A DNA stretch of 64,000 nt from Limnomonas spitsbergensis (GCA_037349105.1 JAYJMM010000102.1:2232001-2296000), one strand, 5' to 3'; positions 1-9,995 are shown, counted from the first letter of the stretch. Numbers and translations are program-made. Notes: generated by a model not told the origin, from the letters alone.

Positions 1-667
1 CCAGGCAGATGCGGGGGACGGCCTGAACCAGGCAGATTTGCTTTGATATTTTGATCTTCTGAGGTGTACATATTGCCAGAAGTTTATTTCTTTCAGTACC
101 GACCCCTTTTTCCGGCTCCCAGCGCATGCCCTTTAGGCTTAACGCTGAGGAGCGGGGGGCGAGTGAAGTAGTAGGGGTGGTACCCACAAGACAGGGACAC
201 CCAGACATTACCCCTAGGCAGAGAGACTTCCTGCTAGGGCCGAACCTTACAGTAGCCAGTTAACAGCTCTTGTCTGAAGTACAAGGAGTCTGTGTGTACG
301 GTAATGTACCGTGTTTATGAGTAGAAGGACACTTCTCTAAGGCGCCTTTACCGGAGTTCACGGTATTTACCATATTGGCACGTTTACTGCTTTATGGTGC
401 GACAGCTGTCACAGTATATTACCGTATACGTGACAGAACCGTTTAGGCCGCAGTTAGCGGCCGCGGAGCCTCCGCAGCTTATCTGCGGAGTCTCCGGATT
501 TGAACTGAGACCTAGAAACCCGCTTACGCAGGGTGATTTAGCATAATCTGTACTCTGAATTGGGCCTGCCGGGTCCCTGTATCCCGGCAATTGCCTAATC
601 TACTACTTTTGTCCCTTTTGAAGGACAGGCCTCTGGTGTAAAGAGTATAGGCCTAGCTCTCACGGAT
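1..667. other. Left flank of the gypsy insertion, no recognisable gene
   Basis: No open frame here looks like a protein and I recognise no RNA gene. The last five bases (663-667, CGGAT) are repeated at 8181-8185 and form the target-site duplication of the gypsy element. Apart from the short hairpin listed separately I see nothing. Confidence 0.6.
465..495. repeat. Short GC-rich hairpin
   Basis: Two 13-base arms (465-477 and 483-495) are complementary with one mismatch around a five-base CTTAT loop. It lies in the pre-insertion DNA left of the gypsy element. It could be a cruciform or part of an older element; there is no run of T that would suggest a terminator. Confidence 0.5.
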
Positions 668-1071
668 TGTAATGGTCATCCAACCAGTACCCCAGAATTA
701 CCAGCGCTAACGCAGCCCAGCTTGCGATATCGGCGATTACGAACCGATACGGAAGCTGCAGGGTCGCCTGGCAAGCCCAGACCAGAACCCTAAACAGGTT
801 AAACCCTGCAACTCCCTTATAAGCGAGCTCTGCTAGTTATCGGGAAGTCTCAGACGAGATAAATCCATCAGGCTCAATACCTGACTGTCCCACTATTCTT
901 TTACAAGTCTCCAGCAGTCTCCCTTTGTGAGCACCCAGTCCCCCCTCCGGTCAACTGTCCTACCGACTACACCTTCACGACTACCTCCTCACGTTTCTCT
1001 ACGCCTCTCCAACAGTGAGTCCTTGTCTAGCATTAAAGACCTTAGTCCCCCAGGGACCTAAGACCTTTACA
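668..1071 (+). repeat. 5' LTR of the gypsy element
   Basis: 404 bp from TGTAATGG to CCTTTACA, repeated at 7777-8180 with no difference that I can see. TG/CA ends and the 5-bp duplication CGGAT immediately outside fix the boundaries. It should hold the promoter and the R region; TTATAAG near 815 is a possible TATA box. Confidence 0.95.
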
Positions 1072-1072
1072 G

Positions 1073-1090
1073 TGGTTTCAGAGCCTTATC
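1073..1090 (+). other. Primer binding site, initiator tRNA-Met-like
   Basis: TGGTTTCAGAGCC begins two bases after the 5' LTR. It differs by one base from the TGGTATCAGAGC site used with initiator tRNA-Met in plant LTR elements. Its position right behind the LTR is where minus-strand priming occurs. Which tRNA this alga uses cannot be proved here. From here to gag at 1464 is untranslated leader; an open frame at 1193-1420 begins without ATG and is not called. Confidence 0.75.
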
Positions 1091-1463
1091 GGTTCGATCC
1101 TGTCGCAGTTTCATTGACAGAACCCTGCCGTCGGCTCGAAAGAGTTTTGAGACACGCGTGTCGGGCACTCGCGTCCCATTAGACCGCTAGGATTGAATTA
1201 TTCAACTTCCCGAGCTGAATCCAGACCAGTGCCTAAAGCAGGACCTAGCACCGAAGAGGAGTACAACAGTATTTACTACTGGTACCACTCTCGAGGAGGA
1301 CTAGAAGCGTATCCCCCGCTACCCAGCAACACCAGCAACGTTTCGGAGTTGACCCAGACGAGTGAGTTCGATTTCGACTTCGAGTCGGTTAGAATTCCGT
1401 ACAAACCAGTCTTGGCCTAAAGGCACCCTCGTGACTGAATAACGCATTACTTATTCATTTACA

Positions 1464-3182
1464 ATGGTTAAACGCGCAACAAAATCCACCTACCGCACAG
1501 TGACGCACATGAATCTCAACCAGCCACCGGTAGTGCAGCTGCCACCTCAAGCACCAGCCCCAGCTCCTGTCGAGACCGCTCCTAGCGCGGCCCCAGTCTT
1601 GGCCACTGCTGCTGCCCCAGTGCCAGCCCTGACCCCAGTCGTCACTGCCGTGACTCCAGCACCAGTCGTCGCTGCCGTGACTCCAGCACCAGTCGTCGCT
1701 GCCGTGACTCCAGCACCAGTCATCGCTGACGTGGCTCCCGCCATCGCACCTGTACCCGTCGTAGCAGCGGTTGCCACCGCGTCCCAGGCTGCGCTCCAGA
1801 TTATCACACCCTGTGTGGCAGGAACCAGCTCCGGCCCGCTGCCGCGCCAGGCCAACGAGCGCAGGCGCTCGCTGTCCCCTGAAACAAAACGAGCCTTCAT
1901 GAAGGAACTGGCCACCATGCTAAAACAAGGTGATTCAGCTTTGTGGAATTCATTCCTTGACCAGACTTCCCCAAATTTGAATGGAACCCAGCCCACCCTA
2001 GTACCAGCCATTAATCCTGTCGTGAATCCTGTCCAGTACCAGACCAGCCCAATTGTCCTCCCTGACGACAATGAACTGCCCAGCATGAATCACGATACCA
2101 GGCCGAATAACGTGCACCTGAACTTGCGTAACCAGCCTATCCTGAACACTGGTCCAACACTTGTTCACCGAGCAACCAATCATGTCTTGCACCCGAGGGA
2201 ATCTAATTTCCGCCCCCGTCGTACCCTCCCAGCCCTCCCGGCCCCCGGCAGGATGGATACCAGATTCTTCGTCCGATGCAAGGACAAGCCCAGGCTCATC
2301 GCGATGACGCTCGAGGAGCTCCGGACATGGCTCATCGAGAATGGGCACAACTACCCAGAAGATATCAGCGTCTTCGTTGACGACCCAGAAGTCAAAGAGT
2401 TCATTATGAACTTCCTGCACTCGCACATGGTGTTTGAGCACGACGAGTTCATCCAGGAGCTCACCAGCTTCATCTCAGGCGAGGTACGAGATCCAGTCGA
2501 CGTAGCTAGAGAGCAACTAGTGGGAGGCCTGATTACTCAGGGCAACCAGACTGCTGCGCAGTACACACACCAGTTCACGCACGTCACGAGACTCCTGCCC
2601 AGCGAAAACCAGACCACACTTTGCGTACATTACCTAGCAGGCATGCGACCTGAACTTAGGCAGCGATGCTTTCTAGACAAGAATGGCAAATCTTGGCAGT
2701 CTCTAAAAGACCTCATGAAGTATGCTCAAATTGAAAACTTGCGCATGACTGTACCAGCCCAGCCCACCCCTATGCCTACATCTGGCTACTACCCAGTTAC
2801 CAGTGCAGCACCCAGACAAGATTATCCTTCCCGTAAACAGGAGTACCAGGTCCAGGGGTCCAACCGCCTCAAGGGGCGCATGGCTCACACCGAGGCCAAG
2901 CGCAAGTCTGACGAATACCAGACTAGCTCCGGAAAGGAGGCCAAGAAGTACAAGGAGCCTCCTGAGAAGTGCCCCTACTGGCGCTACGTGGGTACGCTCT
3001 CCCTCGCAGCCAAGGCCTCACTACTAGAGTACAACGTCTGTTGGTACTGCCGAGGGGGCTGCCACCGAGCACGAGATTGTCCAGACAAGAAAGAAAACAG
3101 GCCCCCTAACAAGGACGAAAAAAAAAAAAATACAACCTGTTCTAGTTCCTACTTGTCGTCCTTGTTAGGGGGCCCTTGTTAG
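1464..3182 (+). CDS. gag: Gag polyprotein of the gypsy chromovirus, C-terminus disrupted
   Basis: Starts at ATG 1464 and runs 572 codons. The N-terminal third is rich in Ala, Pro and Val with short tandem APVVAAVTP repeats. A retrotransposon Gag capsid-like region follows (about residues 270-430). Near the end is a zinc knuckle of the form CX2CX4HX4C (CWYCRGGCHRARDC, nt about 3040-3081). Gag packages the element RNA in cytoplasmic particles. After codon PPNK (nt 3103-3114) the frame enters a poly-A run and the centre of an inverted duplication, so the last roughly 20 residues are not native. The same knuckle peptide is encoded again, inverted, on the minus strand at 3174-3379. Confidence 0.9.
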   Translation: MVKRATKSTYRTVTHMNLNQPPVVQLPPQAPAPAPVETAPSAAPVLATAAAPVPALTPVVTAVTPAPVVAAVTPAPVVAAVTPAPVIADVAPAIAPVPVVAAVATASQAALQIITPCVAGTSSGPLPRQANERRRSLSPETKRAFMKELATMLKQGDSALWNSFLDQTSPNLNGTQPTLVPAINPVVNPVQYQTSPIVLPDDNELPSMNHDTRPNNVHLNLRNQPILNTGPTLVHRATNHVLHPRESNFRPRRTLPALPAPGRMDTRFFVRCKDKPRLIAMTLEELRTWLIENGHNYPEDISVFVDDPEVKEFIMNFLHSHMVFEHDEFIQELTSFISGEVRDPVDVAREQLVGGLITQGNQTAAQYTHQFTHVTRLLPSENQTTLCVHYLAGMRPELRQRCFLDKNGKSWQSLKDLMKYAQIENLRMTVPAQPTPMPTSGYYPVTSAAPRQDYPSRKQEYQVQGSNRLKGRMAHTEAKRKSDEYQTSSGKEAKKYKEPPEKCPYWRYVGTLSLAAKASLLEYNVCWYCRGGCHRARDCPDKKENRPPNKDEKKKNTTCSSSYLSSLLGGPC

Positions 3183-3379
3183 GGGGCCTGTTTTCTTTCT
3201 TGTCTGGACAATCTCGTGCTCGGTGGCAGCCCCCTCGGCAGTACCAACAGACGTTGTACTCTAGTAGTGAGGCCTTGGCTGCGAGGGAGAGCGTACCCAC
3301 GTAGCGCCAGTAGGGGCACTTCTCAGGAGGCTCCTTGTACTTCTTGGCCTCCTTTCCGGAGCTAGTCTGGTATTCGTCA
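2909..3379. repeat. Long inverted duplication of gag: 206-bp perfect arms, 59-bp centre
   Basis: Bases 2909-3114 reappear as reverse complement at 3174-3379 with no mismatch seen. The centre (3115-3173) contains a poly-A run and a reverse-complement copy of the gag/pol junction: 3128-3145 matches 3386-3403 inverted, and 3155-3172 matches 3103-3117 inverted. Pol sequence resumes after 3380. In an LTR-driven transcript these arms would fold into a long perfect hairpin. Causes could be template switching during reverse transcription or an assembly or library chimera. Confidence 0.93.
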
Positions 3380-6300
3380 CGGTGTCTAGAACAGGTTGTA
3401 TTTCCGGGTCCACCTCCTGTCCATAGATGTCTCGTGTGCGCTGCAGTTGCTACTGCCTTGCCTGAACTAATGAACTCCAGCTTCCTGACGTACGACACAG
3501 TACTTTGTAACGAACGCTGCCAATGCACCTGTGTGCTACCAGTCATTCTTTCTCGCTCACCAGAAACGCACCAGATATACGTTGCTAAGACTAGAGCTGT
3601 AGCAAGGCTTTACTTAAACAACAGACCCAAGACCAGTTCTTGCTTACTAGTTTCCTCCAGACAAGCAGCAGGTTTACAATCGCTATTACGACAATCCAGC
3701 CTAGTCAAAACGTTTGAATCTAGCTCAGCTGTTGGTACTGCTGTGAACAAGGGTATGAAACCTTCTCCCATACTAGCGTTCGTAATCCCAGCTGACACGA
3801 GAGAAACTGCCCAGTGCCGAGTTCTAGCACAAGTACGAGGTGATGAACCAGACCAGACAGGACAACCAGTTGATACGAATAGTAGGAACGAGAATGACGA
3901 GCAACTAGCAGCAATCTATGACGGCCAGGTACATGGTAACCAGCTCAAGTGTCTATTTGATTCGGGTGCATCTTCCTGCTTCATGGGTGCAAAACTTGCC
4001 AAGAAACTGGGACTCCAGATTCGTTCCAGTAAATATCGTGCTGTGGCCACAGCGGCTGGTCGAGATTGTATTGTCCTAGGTTCCGCTAGTCTCTTAATTA
4101 AGTTCGGCCGGGCTGATTTTGAGACTGTGGTTCACGTCCTACCAGCGTTTCTCGATTCGATTGATATGATAATCGGCGAGGACTTCATGAAAACACACTC
4201 CTGTCAACTACAATACAATCCAGACCAGTCATCAGTACTTACCCTCCGACAAGGAGAGGTTAAGATCAAGCAAAACGTGTGTTTACGTGGCACAGCGGCT
4301 GTGATAGTTACGCAGACTGTGAAGACCACTCTAGGTTCAGCTTCCACTGAATACCCTGATCCGGTGAATCCGACACATGGCAATAACCCTGGACCGAGTG
4401 AAACCGAAGACGAATCCCCAACCAGTCCCGATCAAATCCCAGCTGGCCTCGCAGCCAGATATCTCAAGTCTGGTCGACACCGCGCATTCATAGCTGTACT
4501 GACACCGCATGCTATCGACCCAGACGAAGAGCTACAACCAGTACCAAACCCAGAAGGAGAACCAGACGAGCCGAGTAGTACTTGTCGAGAAAAGATTACT
4601 TTTAACCTGAACCATGTACCACCAGACATGCGCACATCGATTACTTCACTGATCGACGAGTACGCTGACATTTTTTCGGAAACACCTCGAGCTGGCGGAG
4701 CGAAAGTCCCACCCCTGGAGCACACGATCGATCTGGTCGCTGGCGCTAAACCACCTTTTCGCAGGAACTTTCGCCTCTCACCAGCCGAGTCCGAAGAACT
4801 CAAGAAACAGGTTGCTGAACTACTAGATAAAGGAATCATCACTCCTGTCAACAGTCCTTATGGGGCCCCAGTCTTATTTATTAAGAAACCGAATGGAGGA
4901 CTTCGGTTCTGCCTTGATTACCGAGCCTTGAATGAACTCACTGTCAAGCTACGCTACCCATTACCCAGAATCGATGATCTTCTAGACGCAGCTCGAGGAG
5001 CTTCATGTTTCTCATGCCTAGACATGGCAGGTGGCTTTCACCAACTGCTCATTTCAGAGGAAGACCAGCCCAAGACAGCTTTTGCTACACCCTTTGGACA
5101 CTATGCATGGCGTTGCCTGCCCATGGGTCTGTCAAATGCTCCCAGTCAATACCAGAGCACCGTGAACAAGATCTTTGCAAACCTAGCATTTGTCCTCATC
5201 TACATTGATGACATCATGATCCTGTCCCAAACACCAGACCAGCACCTCCAGCATTTACGACAGGTGTTTGACAAAATACGAGAATCAGGACTCCAGGTCA
5301 AATTTTCAAAGTGCAAGTTCTTGCAGAATCAAGTCAAGTATCTAGGGCATATTCTTTCGAAAGAAGGAGTCGCTGCCGATCCAGATAAAATCAAGTCACT
5401 TACCGAGTGGGAATTCCCGACCAGTGCGACAGGTGTGTTGCAATTCCTAGGCCTGGCCAACTACTTTCGAAAATTCATACCCAACTTGTCCAGGCTGGCA
5501 GCACCTCTGTACCATTTGACCAAGAAAACCGTCGAGTTCAAAGGAGACGCTGACGCTCTACTGGCTTTTCAAGCTATCAAGGAAGCATTAGCTTCACCTC
5601 CAGTTCTTGCATACCCAAATCCAGATTTACCGTACGAACTTATTTCTGATGCTTCTGTTACTGGTTGTGGCGCAGTGCTTACGCAGCTGAGTCGACCTGT
5701 CGCGTACTTCTCTGCCAAGTTCTCACCAGCCGAGCGCAATTACACAACTGGCGAACAAGAACTCTTAGGCATCATCAAAGCACTCAAGGAGTGGCGATGC
5801 TATCTAGAAGGCGGCAATGGCCTAAACATTGTAACTGATCACAATCCACTGACATTTTTCTCCAAGCAACCCACCCTGTCTCGTAGGCAAGCCAGGTGGA
5901 GCGAGTTTCTTTCACGATTCGAGTTCACTGTGAAGTACCGACCTGGTGCTACCAACCCAGCCGATTCACTGTCCAGATTACCACACCAAGGTCCTTCCCA
6001 TGCAGCAGTGCTGTTTGCAATCACTGTTAACGAGTCCTGTCCAGATTTCATGCAAAGAATCAAGAACGAGTCTAGCATCGACCCAGAATTCAAAAATTCC
6101 AGTACAACTAGACAGTGGTCCCTTACAAATGGCTACTGGTCCCATGCAGGCCTAGTTATAATACCAGCAGCACTTCGACAAGAAGTCATTCGAGAACACC
6201 ATGATACTCCCCTTGCAGGTCATTTCAATTGGAAGACTACACTAGACCACATCAAGCGTCAATTTTGGTGGCCCTCAATTCAGGCAGATGTACAACAATA

Positions 6301-7453
6301 TGTCTCATCATGTGCCTCATGCCAAAGGAACAAGTCTGCAAACAAGAGACCCTTTGGTCAAAACCAGCCTCTAGCAATCCCTGACTCCAGGTGGCACACT
6401 GTCACCATGGATTTTGTGTTTGACCTGCCCCAGTCAGCCAGTGGTCATGATGGTATCATGGTCATTGTGGATAAGCTTACCAAGTTTGTCTGCCTAGCAC
6501 CAGTCAGGAAATCTAGCACATCTGAAGATATTGCTCGAGTTTTCATATCTCATGTGTTCCAGCATCACGGTTTCCCTCGAAACATCATTTCTGACAGAGA
6601 TGTACGATTCACTTCGTCATTCTGGAAGACCATGTGCGTACGACTCGGTATGCAGCCCAGATTTTCAACTGCCTTTCACCCCCAGACAGATGGCCAAACA
6701 GAGAGGATGAACCGAGTCGTCGAAGAAGTGCTGAGACATTTCATCGATGGCAACCATGTCACTTGGGAAGAACTCCTACCAGTTGTTGCTATGTCCATTA
6801 ACAATGCCAAGACCAGTACGACCAGGCACACCCCGTTCTACCTGAACTGCGGTCGCAACCCGCATACGCCTTTGTCAATCAACATTCCAGACAAGCAAAT
6901 ACCAGCTCTAGATTCGGTCTTCAGTGACCTGGATGACACACTAGTTCAAGTTCAAAAATTGCTGCGCAGTGCCCAAGATAGACAGTCATCGTACGCTGAC
7001 ACGCGCTTCCGAGCCCCTCACACTTTTCAACCAGGTGACCAAGTCCTACTGTCGACGAGAAATTTCAAGTTCCAGACCGGAGTTAAGAAACTCCATCCCA
7101 AGTATATCGGCCCAGTTACAATCCTGAGTTTGACTTCTGGTGGCAATGCTGCTAGAGTGCAACTTCCCGAGAATTACACACGAGTTCACCCAGTCTTTCA
7201 CGTGTCACTCTTACGACCGTTCAAGCCCAGTACCAGTTCACACCCAGTACCTGTCGAGCCTCTAGTCATCGATGGTTTACCAGTTTACAAGGTCGAGTCT
7301 CTCCTGTCGCATCGTATTCGACGAGTGGGCAAAAAGCGAGTCAAGCAGGTCCTAATCAAATGGGTTGGATACGATGACACTCACAATTCGTGGGAGCCAC
7401 TCAAGAACCTAACCTCTGATTTACTGCTTGTTGCCCAGAAACTCTTTGAGTAA
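3335..7453 (+). CDS. pol: Pol polyprotein: protease, RT, RNase H, integrase, chromodomain
   Basis: The open frame begins without ATG inside the inverted gag copy, so its first 20 or so residues are not native; numbering is from 3335. Domains in order: aspartic protease with FDSGAS (Asp209); reverse transcriptase with FCLDYRALN and the YIDD box (Tyr623); RNase H beginning near LISDAS; integrase with an HHCC zinc region (REHH...CASCQ) and a D-D-35-E triad at Asp1026, Asp1087 and Glu1123; a C-terminal chromodomain (about 1312-1372, ending VGYDDTHNSWEPL). Every catalytic signature I can check is present. Pol copies the RNA and inserts the cDNA; the chromodomain usually steers insertion to marked chromatin. 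Gag is in a different frame. Confidence 0.95.
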   Translation: MYFLASFPELVWYSSRCLEQVVFPGPPPVHRCLVCAAVATALPELMNSSFLTYDTVLCNERCQCTCVLPVILSRSPETHQIYVAKTRAVARLYLNNRPKTSSCLLVSSRQAAGLQSLLRQSSLVKTFESSSAVGTAVNKGMKPSPILAFVIPADTRETAQCRVLAQVRGDEPDQTGQPVDTNSRNENDEQLAAIYDGQVHGNQLKCLFDSGASSCFMGAKLAKKLGLQIRSSKYRAVATAAGRDCIVLGSASLLIKFGRADFETVVHVLPAFLDSIDMIIGEDFMKTHSCQLQYNPDQSSVLTLRQGEVKIKQNVCLRGTAAVIVTQTVKTTLGSASTEYPDPVNPTHGNNPGPSETEDESPTSPDQIPAGLAARYLKSGRHRAFIAVLTPHAIDPDEELQPVPNPEGEPDEPSSTCREKITFNLNHVPPDMRTSITSLIDEYADIFSETPRAGGAKVPPLEHTIDLVAGAKPPFRRNFRLSPAESEELKKQVAELLDKGIITPVNSPYGAPVLFIKKPNGGLRFCLDYRALNELTVKLRYPLPRIDDLLDAARGASCFSCLDMAGGFHQLLISEEDQPKTAFATPFGHYAWRCLPMGLSNAPSQYQSTVNKIFANLAFVLIYIDDIMILSQTPDQHLQHLRQVFDKIRESGLQVKFSKCKFLQNQVKYLGHILSKEGVAADPDKIKSLTEWEFPTSATGVLQFLGLANYFRKFIPNLSRLAAPLYHLTKKTVEFKGDADALLAFQAIKEALASPPVLAYPNPDLPYELISDASVTGCGAVLTQLSRPVAYFSAKFSPAERNYTTGEQELLGIIKALKEWRCYLEGGNGLNIVTDHNPLTFFSKQPTLSRRQARWSEFLSRFEFTVKYRPGATNPADSLSRLPHQGPSHAAVLFAITVNESCPDFMQRIKNESSIDPEFKNSSTTRQWSLTNGYWSHAGLVIIPAALRQEVIREHHDTPLAGHFNWKTTLDHIKRQFWWPSIQADVQQYVSSCASCQRNKSANKRPFGQNQPLAIPDSRWHTVTMDFVFDLPQSASGHDGIMVIVDKLTKFVCLAPVRKSSTSEDIARVFISHVFQHHGFPRNIISDRDVRFTSSFWKTMCVRLGMQPRFSTAFHPQTDGQTERMNRVVEEVLRHFIDGNHVTWEELLPVVAMSINNAKTSTTRHTPFYLNCGRNPHTPLSINIPDKQIPALDSVFSDLDDTLVQVQKLLRSAQDRQSSYADTRFRAPHTFQPGDQVLLSTRNFKFQTGVKKLHPKYIGPVTILSLTSGGNAARVQLPENYTRVHPVFHVSLLRPFKPSTSSHPVPVEPLVIDGLPVYKVESLLSHRIRRVGKKRVKQVLIKWVGYDDTHNSWEPLKNLTSDLLLVAQKLFE

Positions 7454-7776
7454 ATCAGAATAAACAAGGTCCATACACCTAGTGCCCAGATCAAGACCTA
7501 ACTCTGAAACCTCCAGTGAATTAATTTTTACCACTACCTCAAGGGAATTTTTTTTTTCTGACAAGCACAAGATTTTTACAAGCCCAGTGAATTAATTTTC
7601 TTATCCAGTCCAAGAAACCAGTACCAGAGAATTTATTCTATCTAGCCGGACAGTCAAGGAACAAGCAGAATTAAATTTTCTGGACTAGACCAGCGATAAC
7701 TAAAACCAGTTTCCAGGCTCCCGTTCATTGACATTTACCTTCCACCGCGCTCGGCACGCAGCCACGAGGGGAGGTA
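7454..7776 (+). other. Gypsy 3' untranslated region ending in the polypurine tract
   Basis: 323 bases without a gene between the pol stop and the 3' LTR. It contains degenerate AATTAATTTT-type repeats (about 7519, 7588 and 7669). The final purine-rich stretch GAGGGGAGG (7766-7774) directly before the LTR is the expected plus-strand primer. Confidence 0.75.
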
Positions 7777-8180
7777 TGTAATGGTCATCCAACCAGTACC
7801 CCAGAATTACCAGCGCTAACGCAGCCCAGCTTGCGATATCGGCGATTACGAACCGATACGGAAGCTGCAGGGTCGCCTGGCAAGCCCAGACCAGAACCCT
7901 AAACAGGTTAAACCCTGCAACTCCCTTATAAGCGAGCTCTGCTAGTTATCGGGAAGTCTCAGACGAGATAAATCCATCAGGCTCAATACCTGACTGTCCC
8001 ACTATTCTTTTACAAGTCTCCAGCAGTCTCCCTTTGTGAGCACCCAGTCCCCCCTCCGGTCAACTGTCCTACCGACTACACCTTCACGACTACCTCCTCA
8101 CGTTTCTCTACGCCTCTCCAACAGTGAGTCCTTGTCTAGCATTAAAGACCTTAGTCCCCCAGGGACCTAAGACCTTTACA
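7777..8180 (+). repeat. 3' LTR of the gypsy element
   Basis: Second 404-bp LTR, apparently identical to 668-1071 and followed by the CGGAT target duplication at 8181-8185. Confidence 0.95.
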
Positions 8181-8185
8181 CGGAT

Positions 8186-8560
8186 ACTAGTAGCCCTTGC
8201 TCGCCACTAAGTCAGTACCTTACACTTCAGTCAAGTCTAGCACCACGGAAAGTGGTGATAGCATAAGCAAGTGACAAGCGAGCCCCATCCATATCACTGG
8301 ACATCCCCAGCCGACGCGATCTACGGAGCTCGCCCTGAAGAGCACGCGACCTACGGTGCCGATCCCTGACTACTCGTCCATCGGAGACGACTAATCAGGC
8401 AAGCAGTCCCAAGCAGATATTCACCTAAATAGACCAGGAGGCGCAAAGCCGACCAGGAGCTCTCGGCGTACCAGCTTCCAGCTGAGTCCGCCCGGCGACA
8501 AAACCCACGGACAAAGTCACCTCCGTCGCCGTTCCTTCGCAACCCCGAGCATCCCCGACA
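8186..8560. other. Right flank of the gypsy insertion, no gene seen
   Basis: Continuation of the DNA interrupted by the gypsy element. Short open frames exist on the minus strand but have no recognisable composition or motif. I see nothing else. Confidence 0.5.
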
Positions 8561-8574
8561 GTGTTACCATCCCG

Positions 8575-8930
8575 GAGTTCCCATTGTGGGTTCCCCCCAC
8601 GTGGGGATCCCCACGATAGTCGGACATACGTGGGTCCGCCTATCGCTGATGCCCCACTGTGGGTATATATCCCCATGTGGGGATCCCCACGATAGGAGAA
8701 CATGAGTGGGACCGCCCATCGCGAAAGCCCGGTGTGGGGGAATCCTCACACTTGGACCCACCGTGGGAGTCTCCCTTCAGACATACCCCACTGATGCCAA
8801 CCCATTACGGAGCCCCACGACATGTATCCCCACGGTGAGGATACCCACTGGGGCTGGCCAATTCCCAGTGGGGCGGCCCACGGTGGCCGGCCCCACACTT
8901 ATGTCCCCCACGTGCACCTTTTCCGACGTA
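8575..8930. repeat. Degenerate GTGGGG/CCCCAC palindromic repeat
   Basis: Imperfect repeats of GTGGG-to-CCCAC motifs, including the perfect palindrome GTGGGGATCCCCAC twice (about 8602 and 8676), each followed by GATAG. In base pattern it resembles a diverged relative of the 150-bp satellite at 20.7-22.7 kb. The open frames across it are repeat artefacts. Confidence 0.7.
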
Positions 8931-9119
8931 TTAGGAGGTAAAATTTGTAGGTGAGTGATTGAGTAAAAACAAATCTTCTCCAATTAAAAAAGAATTGTTG
9001 CAATGGATCATGCACGAACTGCGAGATGCAATCACCGTGCCGAAAGTATGAAAACGTTTAAATTACGACTTTCAGCCCGAAAATGTGTTCAAATGCTAGT
9101 GTTTTCCAAAGCCATCGCA

Positions 9120-9600
9120 TTCAAGCTTCGCTTAATTTTCGCAGGGTCGCTGGCAATGTTTTCGGTAGGCTTTCGACAGTAGCTCGCTTTCGCGACGTTG
9201 TCCCGAAGCGTGGTAAGGGATAATAGTGGGATGTGAGAATTGCGACTGTCCCCCGAATTACCGTTGAAAATCCTATTATTCGTAGCCGGCGCTTACCAGT
9301 TTCGCTTATTTTTCGGTAGACTTTCGTCAGTACCGGTAGTCTTTCGCGAAGTGTCAGCGTTGTTGTTCGTTAGCGATGTTTTTCGGGAGCCTTTCGGTAG
9401 CCTATCTATTGTGATTCTGTCGCTGACTTTAGACAATGTTTCGGTAGGATAGCCTTACGTTAGTTCGGTGGCGAATTATTTTTCGGCAGTCGTTCGTGAG
9501 TCTTTCGTGAGTCTTTCGCTTACTCTTCGCTGTCGATGTCGATTGTTTCGGTAGCGTTACGTGAGTCTTTTGCAATGCGTTAGCGATATTGTTCCGATTT
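9120..9600. repeat. Degenerate TTCGGTAG / GTCTTTCG-rich region
   Basis: About 480 bases enriched in short motifs such as TTCGGTAG, GTGAGTCTTTCG and GTTAGCGAT, spaced irregularly. No coding frame survives. It looks like decayed tandem repeat between the GTGGGG repeats and the 20-bp satellite. Confidence 0.5.
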
Positions 9601-9651
9601 TCCTAAGTGTCCGATTTTCCGTATCCAAAGGCTTCAACGTTTTGCATCATG

Positions 9652-9972
9652 TCGTTAGGGTGAAGTGGAAAGCCTAGGAAAGCCCTGGGGTGATGACTGA
9701 AGTGGAAAGCCATGCGGTGAAGTGGAAAGCCCCGGGGTGAAGTGGAAAGCCATGAGGTGAAGTGGAAATCCATGAGGTGAAGTGGAAATCCATGAGGTGA
9801 AGTGGAAATCCATGAGGTGAAGTGGGAAGCCATGAGGTGAAGTGGAAAGCCATGAGGTGAAGTGGAAAGCCCTGGGGTGAAGTGGAAAGCCATGAGGTGA
9901 AGTGGAAATCCATGAGGTGAAGTGGAAAGCCATGAGGTGAAGTGGAAAGCCATGAGGTGAAGTGGAAAGCCA
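9652..9972. repeat. 20-bp satellite array, left part
   Basis: About 16 tandem copies of CCATGAGGTGAAGTGGAAAG with small variants (CCCTGGGG, CCATGCGG). The period is 20, so all frames look open on the minus strand, giving artefactual His/Phe/Ser-rich reading frames. The same unit resumes at 20344, on the other side of the Dualen-like element. Confidence 0.95.
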
Positions 9973-9975
9973 TGA

Positions 9976-9995
9976 AAGAAAGAAAGAAAGCTACG
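9976..9995 (-). repeat. CTTT microsatellite at the 3' end of the Dualen-like element
   Basis: On the plus strand GAAA is repeated about four times between the satellite unit and element sequence. Many non-LTR elements end in such a short tandem tail instead of poly-A, so this likely marks the 3' terminus. Confidence 0.6.

Larger units (their letters stand above)
668..8180 (+). mobile_element. Ty3/gypsy chromovirus LTR retrotransposon, young but internally rearranged
   Basis: A complete plus-strand LTR element: 404-bp LTRs starting TG and ending CA, CGGAT target duplication on both sides (663-667 and 8181-8185), an initiator-Met-like primer binding site, gag with a CCHC knuckle, and pol ordered protease, RT, RNase H, integrase, chromodomain. 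That order and the terminal chromodomain define the chromovirus branch of Ty3/gypsy. Reading the two LTRs against each other I see no difference, so insertion was recent. The gag/pol junction contains a 206-bp perfect inverted duplication (2909-3379), so this copy is probably non-autonomous unless that is an assembly error. Confidence 0.95.

Noticed and set aside
500..540. TTCAAATCC-like B box on the minus strand, possible tRNA
   Set aside because: The flanking bases do not pair as a T stem and no acceptor or anticodon arm can be drawn.
1193..1420. 75-codon frame in the gypsy leader
   Set aside because: No ATG at its start and no motif; leader sequence is the simpler reading.
1547..2441. Minus-strand frames of 147-179 codons opposite gag
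   Set aside because: Shadows of the gag coding sequence with mirrored Ala/Thr/Gly repeats.
3142..3546. Minus-strand 134-codon frame with a zinc knuckle
   Set aside because: Inverted duplicate of the gag end, not a separate gene.
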